NCBI GenBank assembly: GCA_051294375.1
Contig: CM119266.1
Coordinates: 17,602,087 to 17,666,086, forward strand
Length of the DNA: 64,000 nt
From: Paraspadella gotoi
Taxonomy: Eukaryota; Chaetognatha
Reading direction: 5' to 3'
Shown: positions 48,632 to 60,900 of the stretch, piece after piece
Position numbering within the stretch: position 1 is the stretch's first letter
Layout: each line of letters begins with the position of its first letter
The notes under the pieces: model-generated
What the model was told of the DNA's origin: nothing
Databases searched by the model: none
What the model saw: only the letters and a program-made list of their open reading frames with translations
Made by a program: the position numbers and the translations under genes

Positions 48632-48857
48632 TTAAATGTCAGGGTAACCAAAACATTCTCTAAGGTTTCTGATGCTATCCCATCGATGCCAGCCAAAGAT
48701 CTTACGAATTCTATTATTAATGGGTACATTTAGTTGGTACATATCTTTACAACGAAAGTCTTTAACTTCACAGCCATATCGTAGTACTGAGACACAATTA
48801 CTGCAAAATAATTGTAACAAAACTGCTTCATTTGGTTCTCATTTGGAGGATCTTTAA
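48632..48857 (-). pseudogene. LINE reverse-transcriptase C-terminal remnant
   Basis: A minus-strand frame encodes LRYGCEVKDFRCKDMYQLNV, then INNRIRKIFGWHRWDSIRNL and RECFGYPDI before a stop. The YGCE(V)W-like start, LNV...N...RKIFG and W-S-R-L spacing are typical of the region after the reverse-transcriptase core in non-LTR retrotransposon ORF2 proteins. The RT core and endonuclease are missing, so it is a 5'-truncated dead copy. Confidence 0.75.
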
Positions 48858-51165
48858 AAGTACATTTGATCAGGTGTGGGATCGAAATCAAAATTATTTC
48901 CAGATTTTAAGTTAAATCCTAGATATTTTATTTAATTTTTTATTTGTTTTTTTTTTAAATTTTATTATATGAATAAAAACGCCTCATTAGTTTGCCTACT
49001 AAAAATAAAATGATTCGGTATTTAATGAATTAACACTTATTGAATTTCTACTCATGTAATTATTTTATTAAGTGATCACTTCACTGCACAAGTGTGGTAC
49101 ATATTCACATTAAAGGTCTTATCTTACCATACCTTTCTACTAAATGTGAACTTAATTAATAAGATATTACGGCAGTTATGAACAATTAAAACATAAGTAG
49201 GATAGACAGACAGACAGACATACCTAACAACCGAAAAGTGAGTTTAAAAGTTGCTTCGTGAGTACTCAAATGTCTACAAAGTCATCATGACATTAGAATA
49301 TTGTGTTCCTTTTTTTTATCATTTTTACACTAATTTAGTTTTTTCAAATCCGCTCGGCGTCGCTCGCGGTCGACAAGCTCAGGAGGTATGTATATTGTAT
49401 AAACAGAAGACATCAAATTGAACCCAAGGAGACCAACAAAAATCCTAAGTTCAAGAATTAACTTCCCCTATTGATGAGGGGTAGTCGATACGTACATCGT
49501 CTTAAGGACTTATTATTCAAATTTAGGAAAATACTATTTGTCTATTGTAACCAGTAAAAGACCGCCCAAGCATTGAATTGAATGGCCCTCTTTTATCTGA
49601 ATTGAAGCTATCTAGTATCTAGGATCTAAAAAGACTATATTCCATTAAGTTGATATCACTTATGTCAACTAATTTTTTTCATTTTTGTAATTCCATCAAA
49701 AGATATCACAGCAGACTCCTACTTTCTAATGATACGCCCTGATAATAAATGAAGGGACTATTATTAAAGAGAGAGAGAGAGAGAGAGAGAGTCATAATTG
49801 CATCGAAATTAGAAATCTCTCTTCAGCATCCAAGGTGAAATCGATTTTTTGAAGATCAACGTCCGAACGGGGTTCGTCCTTTCATCCAGACCGATGGCAA
49901 CGGACGAGTAGCTAAGAGAGGCAAATCTGGCAAATTGTCTGGCGTATGATAATTGCTATGTGGTTTCTTTTCCCAAAGCTCCCCATATCTGTTCCTTAAT
50001 CCCTTAACTTAATATTAATCTTAACTTAATATTAAAATTATTATTAATCTTAACATAATATTAAAATTAATATTAATAATATTAATATTAATCTTAATAT
50101 TAATCTTGATTAACCTTATGCTATTAATTAATCCAAAAACCTAATCCCTAACCCTAATCATTAACCAAATGATTAATCCCCAAACAGTCCTTATCCTCAT
50201 CCCTAATATTTAGAGCTAAAAACTAACTTAATTCCTTTTAGCTTTTTAGGAAAACAAAGCCTCCTAGGTCGGGTAAATGAAAATCACCGAAAAAAACCGA
50301 ATCTGCATCTCATTAATAAATGTATTACATAATATATCGTTGCGCTTTGTTTTACCGATTTTTACCTCGACGACGACGACAACGTCGACAGCGACGACGA
50401 TGACGACGACGATAATAACAACAAAAAGGAGTAAATTATCGATAAAAAAAAAGAAAACATTAATCTGACGAACAAACAGAGAAACTGGTAAACAAAAACG
50501 TCCGTCGTCAAAAATCACTCGTTGATTTTTATTGGAAACTTTTTCTGTTATTTTTGGTTTTTGTTACGCCTCTTTCTCTTGGATATTCGTTCTTTCATTC
50601 TTTCATATATTTTATTACTTGATTAATTTATTAATTTTTCATTTCCACATACGTTCAATCGTTCATTTCGCACCTTCTCAATTACCAAAATATGTATCTT
50701 AAAAAAATCAGCATAAAAATATTGATGTTGTTGATTTACTCAACGAGGAGATGCACCGGGAAAGCCTTCCTCAAATCGCCTTTACAGCGTATTCTCGGTT
50801 TTTTTCCTCCCTCTTTCAAGTTGTAGTGTCAAGAAGCTGGTCAATTGGTCTGTCAGGCAGTCAATCAGTAGGTCAGTCATTTAATTCGTTAACCACTCAG
50901 TCAGACGGTCAATCATTCAGTAACTCAGTCAATCAGTCAGCCAATGAGTCAGTCAAACAGAAATACGGACTTGCTCTAGTGTACATTTTATAGTTCCATT
51001 TTTGATGTGGTACGATAATTTTTATGGTGTAGAATTAGTCATCAGGTCTGGGTCAAAATAAGAGATAAACAACTTAAAGATTGGAAATTCGAGATTTCGT
51101 TGTTAAGGAAAATAAAACCGACAGATCTTGTCCTTGGATGAGACATAAATAACGAAAGAATAAAA
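48858..51165. other. AT-rich intergenic stretch
   Basis: Short repeats only: GACAGACAGACAGACA (49,203-49,220), (GA)n at 49,769-49,792, TTAATATTAATC-type repeats (50,005-50,110), CCCTAA words (50,140-50,160), a (GAC)n tract (50,370-50,415) and a CAGTCAATCAGT-rich zone (50,850-50,960). No gene is supported. Confidence 0.6.
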
Positions 51166-51187
51166 GAAAGAATGAAAGAAAGAAAAA

Positions 51188-51274
<87 letters not shown>

Positions 51275-51276
51275 TA
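51166..51276 (+). repeat. (AAAG)n tetranucleotide array
   Basis: About 25 tandem GAAA units with rare variants. Poly-Lys/Glu and Phe/Ser/Leu frames in and around it follow from the repeat. Confidence 0.9.
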
Positions 51277-51741
51277 ATAAAGAATGAAAGAGAAAAAGAA
51301 AAAAAGAGAGAAGGAGAAAAAAAAGAAATGAAAGAGAGAAAAATTAAAGGAGGAAAATGACAAAAGAAAGAAAGATTCAGGGGAAAAAATGAAAGATAAA
51401 CAAAACAAAAAAGACAGACAGACAAATCGACAGCGGAAGCCACAAATGCATAAAACTACTAAAAAATTTTTAGAAAAAAAACAAAAAAACACGAGATCAA
51501 AAAGGAACTATTTTCAGAAAGCGGCTAATTTCCGTCCCTTTATTTTTTGGAACAAATCTTTAACCTATTATTTTACACCTTACCCAAATCTCAAACTTAA
51601 TCCCTTACTTTAATCCCTAACCCCTATCCCTTAATCCTTAAATCTTAACTTAATTTTTTAAATTCAATGTTAATTTAAATCTGAATTTAAGCTAAAATGG
51701 AGGGTTTTAGGAAAATGTGCCCGTCAAAAGACTTGAGTATC

Positions 51742-51777
<36 letters not shown>
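51277..51777. other. Purine-rich and CCCTAA-rich DNA before the gap
   Basis: Purine-rich DNA to about 51,480; TTAATCCCTAACCCC-like words at 51,597-51,645; a variant of the recurring motif (ATGGAGGGTTTTAGGAAAAT, then GTGCCC) at 51,696; then (GA)n to 51,777. No gene is supported. Confidence 0.55.
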
Positions 51778-51802
51778 NNNNNNNNNNNNNNNNNNNNNNN
51801 NN
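51778..51802. other. 25-N scaffold gap at an inverted-repeat border
   Basis: Exactly 25 N between a GA tract and the outermost base of the left inverted arm. The left-arm copy of exon 8 is cut off here. Confidence 0.95.
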
Positions 51803-54800
51803 CAGCGATTTCGTCCACCATTTAGACTGAATGGAACGGAAAACCATGAATGAAATGAAATGATGTTATAGAATTATAGCTGTAGTTTAACCATATTTCA
51901 TAATGAAAAAATAAAATGATTTTTATGAATTAAATATAAAAACGGAACAAACAATATAAAAATTAATTATTGTTTATAAATCTACAAATTATTGAAAAAA
52001 GCTGAAAAAAAAATAGTAATTCGAAACATTATATGTTTTTAAATATTCAAATTATGAAAAAAATGAATAAAATTTGAGGTCTAGTAAGTTACCCAACTTA
52101 ATTCTATTCTCACAATGTACCTCGGGTGTTCTTTACTCTAAATATGACGTAACTTATCCAAAAACCAATGGCCAATCCCAAACGCGATCCTCCAGCTAAT
52201 TCCGATCCAAGTCTCTCACCTTTCTTGGTTTTTTCCGTAGGGGCGTGGAGTGGATGCCGTCGCATCGCGTCGGAGAACGATCCCCCCTCGATCGGCCTCA
52301 GGACGCCCTTCACCAAGATAAGGAGGACGCCGCCGTTGGCAGCAGCGGCGAGATTGGCGGAGTTTGAAGGCGGGTCACCTTCGTAGCGGGTCGCTTTGCC
52401 TTGACGTAGATGGAGCCTTGGGGAAAGGGAGCGAACAGGGAGCGACGGAAAGTGGGGGAATAAAGTGGGCGAGGGAATGGGGAGGAGGGACGGGGTAGAT
52501 ATAAAGAGGGAGGGAGAGGGAAAGATAAAAAGAAAATTAGATTAATAAAAATATTACATAAATATAAATATAATATTAAAAATTTTTCCCCTCTTTATAA
52601 AAAAAAAAATCAACTGCTTTATAACAAAATAGTCGGACTGACAGGTTGTCAAATGATACCGTTACCCAGACAAACCATACTTACCATCTTTTAGTTCGAG
52701 TATCTCTATATTGTTTTTAAAATTCTGCATCCCGTGACGTTAGCGACGGCGCCAATAATATTGTTTTTAACTCCTCCTTGTCGGCTTCGCTTAATGACGA
52801 ATAATCGTCATCGATTTCAAATCGGAAATAATGATGGGAGACGATATTTTTCGCCAACGTCGTCAACTGGAGCGGAAAGGGTGGAGCAAATTAATGAGGA
52901 TCTCTGCCCTTTACAATCACGTTAAAAGTGTGAGCAAAGCAGAGAGGCAGTTTACATTCTGATGGAATGAAAAGGGAGAGGGTGCGAAAAAAAAAAATAT
53001 TTACAGGACTCGCACCCCTGGACTAGCAGTCAAACTGAGGTTTGTAACAGAAAGACAGACCGACGGATAACCGTCCTTCGGAGCCCCCATTAAAAATAAT
53101 ATCATAAGGACGCAAATAAAGCACAAACCGGGAGCGTTTGCTGATTCAAGGGAATTTTTATCCCCCCGACGGTAAGGTTCATCGGACCCGCAGCCAACTT
53201 TTCCTTCAACTCTGCGGTTTTGTTGGCGAGCGAAGAGATCGAGTCGGAGTCTCCGCTCACGGAGGAAACTTTGAAGGCGACGATGATGCTTCCTGTGAAG
53301 AACGAGGAGAAGGAGAAGTGAAGAAGGAGGAGGAGGGTAGGAAAGAATGAAGAAGAGCAAGAGGAAAAAACGGGGGGGGGGGAAATACGAAAAGTTTAAG
53401 AAATGATTCCATACGAAGTACAGAACGCTCTTCTCTTTCTCATCCGCTTTCGGGCTTGATTAGTTTTCACGCTCACTGGCGGTTATTGGTCTAGCCACAC
53501 TCTATTTTCACTCACCCTCAGTTATATTTAAGATCGTCACGTTGTTGAATAAACGCTGAGTTCAACTGCTATGGACTCGGTAAAACTTCTCTCGAAAGCC
53601 GCCCTTTTCTCCGGAGTACCGACAACTTCTGTGTAGTTTGCTTGAAGTTCAAGTGACGCGGAATACGTCTGTTTTTGGAGAGAGGAGAAGTTGTAAAGAA
53701 AGATGAGATGGGGGAAAAGAGACGGAGAGAAGAGAGAAAAAATAAAGAGAAAGAGGGAGAGTTGGAAAAGGGAGAAAGAGAGAGAAAAAGTGAAGAAAAC
53801 AAAGGGAAAAAAGTAAACGGAGGAAGAGTAAAAGGAAGAGAAGAGAAAAAGGAAGGAACAATGGAAAAGAGAAGAAAAGGAAGGAAGGAGAGAAAAAAGA
53901 AGAAAGAGAAGAAAATGGAAGAGGAGAGAAAATGTCCAGTGAGATAGAAGGGAGAAGGAGTTGAAATATATTCCGAATTAAAAACCTTCAAAATTTACCA
54001 CAGGGCTTGAAACTGCCGGGTATTCTGGTACTGCAGTGACTGGAGATGCTGTTGAGACTGAATCAGCGGTCGATGCTTCACTGATGTTAGCGGTCATTGC
54101 CGTACCATCAGTGGGAGTTGCTTCACTTGCAGTCGCCGATGCTGTTGCTCCACTTGCGGCTGTGGCAGCAGTGACTCCCTCGGTGGCCGTAGCTTCACTT
54201 GCAGAAGCTGTTGCTCCACTTGCCGTGACTGTAGCAGCCATAGTACCAGAAGTGGCCGTAGCTTCGCTTGCAGCAGCTGTTGCTTCACTTGCCGTGGCTG
54301 AAGCGGCCGTATTGCCGGCGGTGGACATAGCTTCGCTTGCAGCAGCTGTTGCTCCACTTTCCGTGACTGTAGCAGCCGTATTGCCGGCAGTGGCCGTAGC
54401 TTCGCTTGCAGCAACTGTTGCTTCACTTGCCGTGGCTGTAGCAGCCGTATTGCCGGCAGTGGCCGTAGCTTCGCTTGCAGCAGCTGTTGCTCCACTTTCC
54501 GTGACTGTAGCAGCCGTATTGCCGGCAGTGGCCGTAGCTTCGCTTGCAGCAACTGTTGCTTCACTTGCCGTGGCTGTAGCAGCAGTAGCCCCAGCGGTCG
54601 CTGTCGAATCACTGACTCCCGCCGTAGCTGCTGTTGCGTTCCCCTAGCCGTGGCAGCGGTGGCTGCTTCAGTAGCAGATGCAGCGGTTGCGTTAACCGCT
54701 GCAGTGGCCGCGTCGGTGGAAGCGGCTGTGGCGGCATCGGTGGCAGCGGCTGTCATATCGTTCGAGGTGGACGCCGCGTCGGTGGCGGTCGCTGCGGTGG

Positions 54801-55964
54801 CCGCAATCACTTCCTCGACGCCGACGGTTTGTGTCGGAAAGATGAAATGAGACTGAACCGACGGAGATGGTTCGATTCGCGGCCGACAAACTGGTTTTAA
54901 AATCTGTCGTCTTGTTGGTTAAAGTTTCCATGGAAACGGAATCGTCGCTCTTGGACGTCACACGAAATCGACGTTGATGAAGGAGCCTGGGAATTTTTAG
55001 ATCGATCGATCATTAGGGAGATTTAATTGATTGATTAATGATTATTCGAGTGATTGAAAGAATGAATTGATTGAACAAGTAGATTGATTGATTGATAGAT
55101 TGATGATTTGATTCAATGAGAGGAAGATAAATAGTTTATCAACTTTAACGGAGTAAATTAACGAATGATTGAATGAATGAATGAATGAATGAATGAATGA
55201 ATGAATGAATGAATAAATGAATGAATGAATAAAATTTGTTTGATTCATTGATAGACCTTGCTAATGTTTCCAATTTTACGCCTTGTCGGCTTTGCTTCCC
55301 CCCCACCCCCACCACACCATCACCAACCTCCAACGTCGGTCACATTGCCGACAGTCACGTTGTCGGTATAGACGTCGAGCTCCGAGGCGAAAGCGGCGGC
55401 CAAGTCGGTCTTAAAGGCCTCCAGAGTGCTGGAGTTGTCCAGCCCCCGCTCCGTGAAGTTGGCGGCGAAGGTGACGTTGACGTCGAAGGTCGTCGCGGCG
55501 ATCGTCGCGGGACGTTCGTCGTTAAGATCGTCGTCGTCGTCGCTAAGAAGACGACGACGAACCAGGATGGGGCTTTTTTTGGAGGGGGGGGTCAAAAAGG
55601 CAGGGGGGGTGAAGGAGGTGATGAACGAATAAAAGAAATTTATAAATTAATAAGTAACGAATGAAAAGTTAATAAGTATATAACTAAGTAAAAAAAAGAG
55701 AAAAAAAAAAGGTATATTAAGGATCATAAATTGATTGATGAAAAACTGAAAAAAAAAATGAATATATAAATGGTTTTCTTAATCGACTCCCGTCAGATTG
55801 ACTGTCGGAGAAAATCTACCGAACTAATCCTAGTTTCATCTGTTTGCTTCAGATGAACAAATTTCGCTGTAATAATTAGATTATCTAACAATTTTCTCTT
55901 TCATTTTAGGCTGAAGTCTAATTTTGGAAGAAAAAAAATCCTTTCACTCACCAGAAATCGTCAT
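51803..55964 (-). pseudogene. Inverted, frameshifted copy of the SEA/mucin-like gene
   Basis: Mirrors exons 1-8 of the + strand gene: 55,964-55,952, 55,572-55,328, 54,986-53,999, 53,668-53,516, 53,292-53,129, 52,866-52,685, 52,416-52,220 and a piece of exon 8 (51,827-51,803) cut by the gap. Exon lengths against the intact copy are 13/13, 245/245, 988/989, 153/154, 164/164, 182/184 and 197/201. Lost bases include one in CCCC(A)TAGCC near 54,644 and one in TTCC(C)AACAAC near 53,540. The mucin-like exon, a SEA-like exon and exons 6-7 are therefore out of frame, and the transmembrane and tail exons are missing. This is either a real pseudogene copy or an unpolished, misplaced allele. Confidence 0.8.
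55150..55232. repeat. (GAAT)n tetranucleotide repeat
   Basis: AATGAATGAATGA repeats in the intron of the left-arm copy. The mirrored tract at about 58,655-58,740 (ATTCATTC with ATTCGTTA variants) is clearly less regular, so the two arms have different repeat structures at this point. Confidence 0.8.
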
Positions 55965-56339
55965 TTTTTTTTTTTATTTATAATAATAATCGACTTTTAT
56001 TGATTTGGTTAAATCAATTAATCTTCGAGCGTTTGTAGGTTTTTTTTTGTTATTAAAATTTTGGAAATCAAAAGTTGTCCAGCTGTATATTTTTTTATAA
56101 AGCGAAACATGGAATACAATAAATTGGTTTATACTTTATATTTTTTTCTTTTCTTTTTCTAATACTTATGCTGTTTCAATATTTTCGTTCGAATGAACTG
56201 ATTTTTTTTTTCGAAGGTCGGGAAACGTCGTCGTCGTCGTTGTCGTCGTCGTTGTCGTCGTCGTCGTCGTCGTCGCTGTCGACCATGTTGTCCACGTTTC
56301 AAGGAACCATGACGACGAAATTCGACACAAGAACGAGAC

Positions 56340-56341
56340 AG

Positions 56342-56416
<75 letters not shown>
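56340..56416. repeat. (GA)n microsatellite
   Basis: A pure GA tract. The mirror (CT)n lies at 57,433-57,520 and is interrupted by TTCTC, so repeat length and purity differ between arms. Confidence 0.9.
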
Positions 56417-56420
<4 letters not shown>

Positions 56421-56509
56421 AGAGAAGAGAATATAGAGAGGAAGAGATCTGTTTCCAGGCGCCAGCCCACCCCCCCCAAACGAAATCGAAGGTCATGCTA
56501 ACGTTCATG

Positions 56510-56765
56510 GCCGTGGCACCATCAATGACACCATGCCATCGTTAATGTCACCATGCCACCAATCATGGCACCATGCCACAATTAATGACACCATGCCATC
56601 GTTAATGTCACCATGCCACCAATCATGCACCATGCCACAATTAATGAATCCACCATCCATCGTCACCATGCCAGGCATGCCACGATAAAACCAAGCCGCG
56701 ATTTATAAACCATGCCACTATATATTACACCATGCCACCATGACAAAATTCATGGTACCATGCCT
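56510..56765. repeat. CACCATGCCA minisatellite, left arm
   Basis: About 20-bp units of the form CACCATGCCA plus CAATTAATGA, TCGTTAATGT or CCAATCATGG, with a longer period of about 60 bp. The mirrored array is at 57,090-57,360. Met/Pro/Cys/His-rich frames over it are repeat translations. Confidence 0.85.
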
Positions 56766-56878
56766 CAATTTTCTTTTGTCCTGCTCTCTTTTCATTCCTC
56801 AATTTTAAATATTCCTTTTCCAATCATAACTTTCTTAGACTGCACTTTCCTTTTTCTACTTTCCCGTCTCTCTCTCTA

Positions 56879-56969
<91 letters not shown>

Positions 56970-57089
56970 TAGATAGAGAGAGAGACGGGAAAGGTAGCAA
57001 AAAGGAAAGTGCAGTCTAAGAAAGTTATGATTGGAAAAGGAATATTTAAAATTGAGGAATGAAAAGAGAGCAGGACAAAAGAAAATTGA

Positions 57090-57360
57090 GGCATGGTACC
57101 ATGAATTTTGTCATGGTGGCATGGTGTAATATATAGTGGCATGGTTTCATAAATCGCGGCTTGGTTTTATCGTGGCATGCCTGGCATGGTGACATGGATG
57201 GTGGCATGGTGTCATTAATTGTGGCATGGTGCATGATTGGTGGCATGGTGACATTAACGATGGCATGGTGTCATTAATTGTGGCATGGTGCCATGATTGG
57301 TGGCATGGTGACATTAACGATGGCATGGTGTCATTGATGGTGCCACGGCCATGAACGTTA
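57090..57360. repeat. TGGCATGGTG minisatellite, right arm
   Basis: The reverse complement of the array at 56,510-56,765. It lies directly upstream of the gene's first exon and contains one or two units that differ in completeness from the left arm. Confidence 0.85.
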
Positions 57361-57428
57361 GCATGACCTTCGATTTCGTTTGGGGGGGGTGGGCTGGCGT
57401 CTGGAAGACCCAGAATCTCTTCCTCTCT

Positions 57429-57524
<96 letters not shown>

Positions 57525-57590
57525 CTGTCTCGTTCTTGTGTCGAATTTCGTCGTCATGGTTCCTTGGAAACGTGGACAACATGGTCGACA

Positions 57591-57622
<32 letters not shown>

Positions 57623-57911
57623 AACGACGACGACAACGACGACGACGACGTTTCCCGACCTTCGAAAAAAAAAATCAGTTCATTCGAACGAAAATATTGA
57701 AACAGCATAAGTATTAGAAAAAAGAAAGAAAAAAATATAAAGTATAAACCAATTTATTGTATTCCATGTTTCGCTTTATAAAAAATATACAGCTGGACAA
57801 CTTTTGATTTCCAAAATTTTAATAACAAAAAAAAAACCTACAAACGCTCGAAGATTAATTGATTTAACCAAATCAATAAAAGTCGATTATTATTATAAAT
57901 AAAAAAACAAA

Positions 57912-60900
57912 ATGACGATTTCTGGTGAGTGAAAGGATTTTTTTTTCTTCCAAAATTACGACTTCAGCCTAAAATGAAAGAGAAAATTGTTAGATAATCT
58001 AATTATTACAGCGAAATTTGTTCATCTGAAGCAAACAGATGAAACTAGGATTAGTTCGGTAGATTTCTCCGACAGTCAATCTGACGGGAGTCGATTAAGA
58101 AAACCATTTATATATTCAGTTTTTTTTTTCAGTTTTTCAATCAATCAATTTATGATCCTTAATATACCTTTTTTTTTCTCTCTCTTTTTTACTTAGTTAT
58201 ATACTTATTAACTTTTTCATTCGTTACTTATTAATTTATAAATTTCTTTTATTCGTTCATCACCTCCTTCACCCCCCCTGCCTTTTTGACCCCCCCCTCC
58301 AAAAAAAGCCCCATCCTGGTTCGTCGTCGTCTTCTTAGCGACGACGACGACGATCTTAACGACGAACGTCCCGCGACGATCGCCGCGACGACCTTCGACG
58401 TCAACGTCACCTTCGCCGCCAACTTCACGGAGCGGGGGCTGGACAACTCCAGCACTCTGGAGGCCTTTAAGACCGACTTGGCCGCCGCTTTCGCCTCGGA
58501 GCTCGACGTCTATACCGACAACGTGACTGTCGGCAATGTGACCGACGTTGGAGGTTGGTGATGGTGTGGTGGGGGTGGGGGGGAAGCAAAGCCGACAAGG
58601 CGTAAAATTGGAAACATTAGCAAGGTCTATCAATGAATCAAACAAACGAATCCGTTTATTTATTCGTTCATTCATTCATTCGTTAATTCATTCATTAATT
58701 CGTTAATTCATTCATTCATTGATTCATTCAATCATTCGTTAATTCACATCCGTTAAAGTTGATTAAACTATTTATCTTCCTCTCATTGAATCAAATCATC
58801 AATCTATCAATCAATCAATCTACTTGTTCAATCAATTCATTCTTTCAATCACTCGAATAATCATTAATCAATCAATTAAATCTCCCTAATGATCGATCGA
58901 TCTAAAAATTCCCAGGCTCCTTCATCAACGTCGATTTCCGTGTGACGTCCAAGAGCGACGATTCCGTTTCCATGGAAACTTTAACCAACAAGACGACAGA
59001 TTTTAAAACCAGTTTGTCGGCCGCGAATCGAACCATCTCCGTCGGTTCAGTCTCCTTCATCTTTCCGACACAAACCGTCGGCGTCGAGGAAGTGATTGCG
59101 GCCACCGCAGCGACTGCCACCGACGCGGCGTCCACCTCGAACGATATGACAGCCGCTGCCACCGATGCCGCCACAGCCGCTTCCACCGACGCGGCCACTG
59201 CAGCGGTTAACGCAACCGCTGCATCTGCTACTGAAGCAGCCACCGCTGCCACGGCTATGGGGAACGCAACAGCAGCTACGGCGGGAGTCAGTGATTCGAC
59301 AGCGACCGCTGGGGCTACTGCTGCTACAGCCACGGCAAGTGAAGCAACAGTTGCTGCAAGCGAAGCTACGGCCACTGCCGGCAATACGGCTGCTACAGTC
59401 ACGGAAAGTGGAGCAACAGCTGCTGCAAGCGAAGCTACGGCCACTGCCGGCAATACGGCTGCTACAGCCACGGCAAGTGAAGCAACAGTTGCTGCAAGCG
59501 AAGCTACGGCCACTGCCGGCAATACGGCTGCTACAGTCACGGAAAGTGGAGCAACAGCTGCTGCAAGCGAAGCTATGTCCACCGCCGGCAATACGGCCGC
59601 TTCAGCCACGGCAAGTGAAGCAACAGCTGCTGCAAGCGAAGCTACGGCCACTTCTGGTACTATGGCTGCTACAGTCACGGCAAGTGGAGCAACAGCTTCT
59701 GCAAGTGAAGCTACGGCCACCGAGGGAGTCACTGCTGCCACAGCCGCAAGTGGAGCAACAGCATCGGCGACTGCAAGTGAAGCAACTCCCACTGATGGTA
59801 CGGCAATGACCGCTAACGTCAGTGAAGCATCGACCGCTGATTCAGTCTCAACAGCATCTCCAGTCACTGCAGTACCAGAATACCCGGCAGTTTCAAGCCC
59901 TGTGGTAAATTTTGAAGGTTTTTAATTCGGAATATATTTCAACTCCTTCTCCCTTCTATCTCACTGGACATTTTCTCTCCTCCTTCCATTTTCTTCTCTT
60001 TTCTTCTTTTTTCTCTCCTTCCTTCCTTTTCTTCTCTTTTTCCATTGTTCCTTCCTTTTTCTCTTCTCTTCCTTTTACTCTTCCTCCGTTTACTTTTTTC
60101 CCTTTGTTTTCTTCACTTTTTCTCTCTCTTTCTCCCTTTTCCAACTCTCCCCTCTTTCTCTTTATTTTTTCTCTCTTCTCTCCGTCTCTATTCCCCCCAT
60201 CTCATCTTTCTTTACAACTTCTCCTCTCTCCCAAAAACAGACGTATTCCGCGTCACTTGAACTTCAAGCAAACTACACAGAAGTTGTCGGTACTCCGGAG
60301 AAAAGGGCGGCTTTCGAGAGAAGTTTTACCGAGTCCATAGCAGTTGAACTCAGCGTTTATTCCAACAACGTGACGATCTTAAATATAACTGAGGGTGAGT
60401 GAAAATAGAGCGTGGCTAGACCAATAACCGCCAGTGAGCGTGAAAACTAATCAAGCCCGAAAGCGGATGAGAAAGAGAGGAGCGTTTTTTCCGTTTTTTC
60501 CTCTTGCTCTTCTTCATTCTTTCCTACCCTCCTCCTCCTCCTTCACTTCTCCTTCTCCTCGTTCTTCCACAGGAAGCATCATCGTCGCCTTCAAAGTTTC
60601 CTCCGTGAGCGGAGACTCCGACTCGATCTCTTCGCTCGCCAACAAAACCGCAGAGTTGAAGGAAAAGTTGGCTGCGGGTCCGATGAACCTTACCGTCGGG
60701 GGGATAAAAATTCCCTTGAATCAGCAAACGCTCCCGGTTTGTACTTTATTTGCGTCCTTATGATATTATTTTTAATGGCGGCTCCGAAGGACGGTTATCC
60801 GTCGGTCTGTCTTTCTGTTACAACCTCAGTTTGACTGCTAGTCCAGGGGTGCGAGTCCTGTAAATATTTTTTTTTTTCGCACCCTCTCCCTTTTTCATTC

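Larger units (their letters stand above)
51803..56936. repeat. Large inverted duplication, left arm
   Basis: The reverse complement of 56,937 to about 62,070, with the axis at TCT|AGA (56,934-56,939) inside a CT/GA tract. Exons, introns, CCATGCCA minisatellite and microsatellites are all mirrored. The arms differ by scattered 1-bp indels, some substitutions and GA-tract length. The left arm starts right after the 25-N gap. Confidence 0.95.

Noticed and set aside
54094-54810. Gln/Leu/Arg-rich and other frames opposite or beside the mucin-like repeat
   Set aside because: They are shadow frames of the 69-bp repeat array. The supported frame is Ala/Thr/Ser-rich and joins in-phase exons on the right arm.
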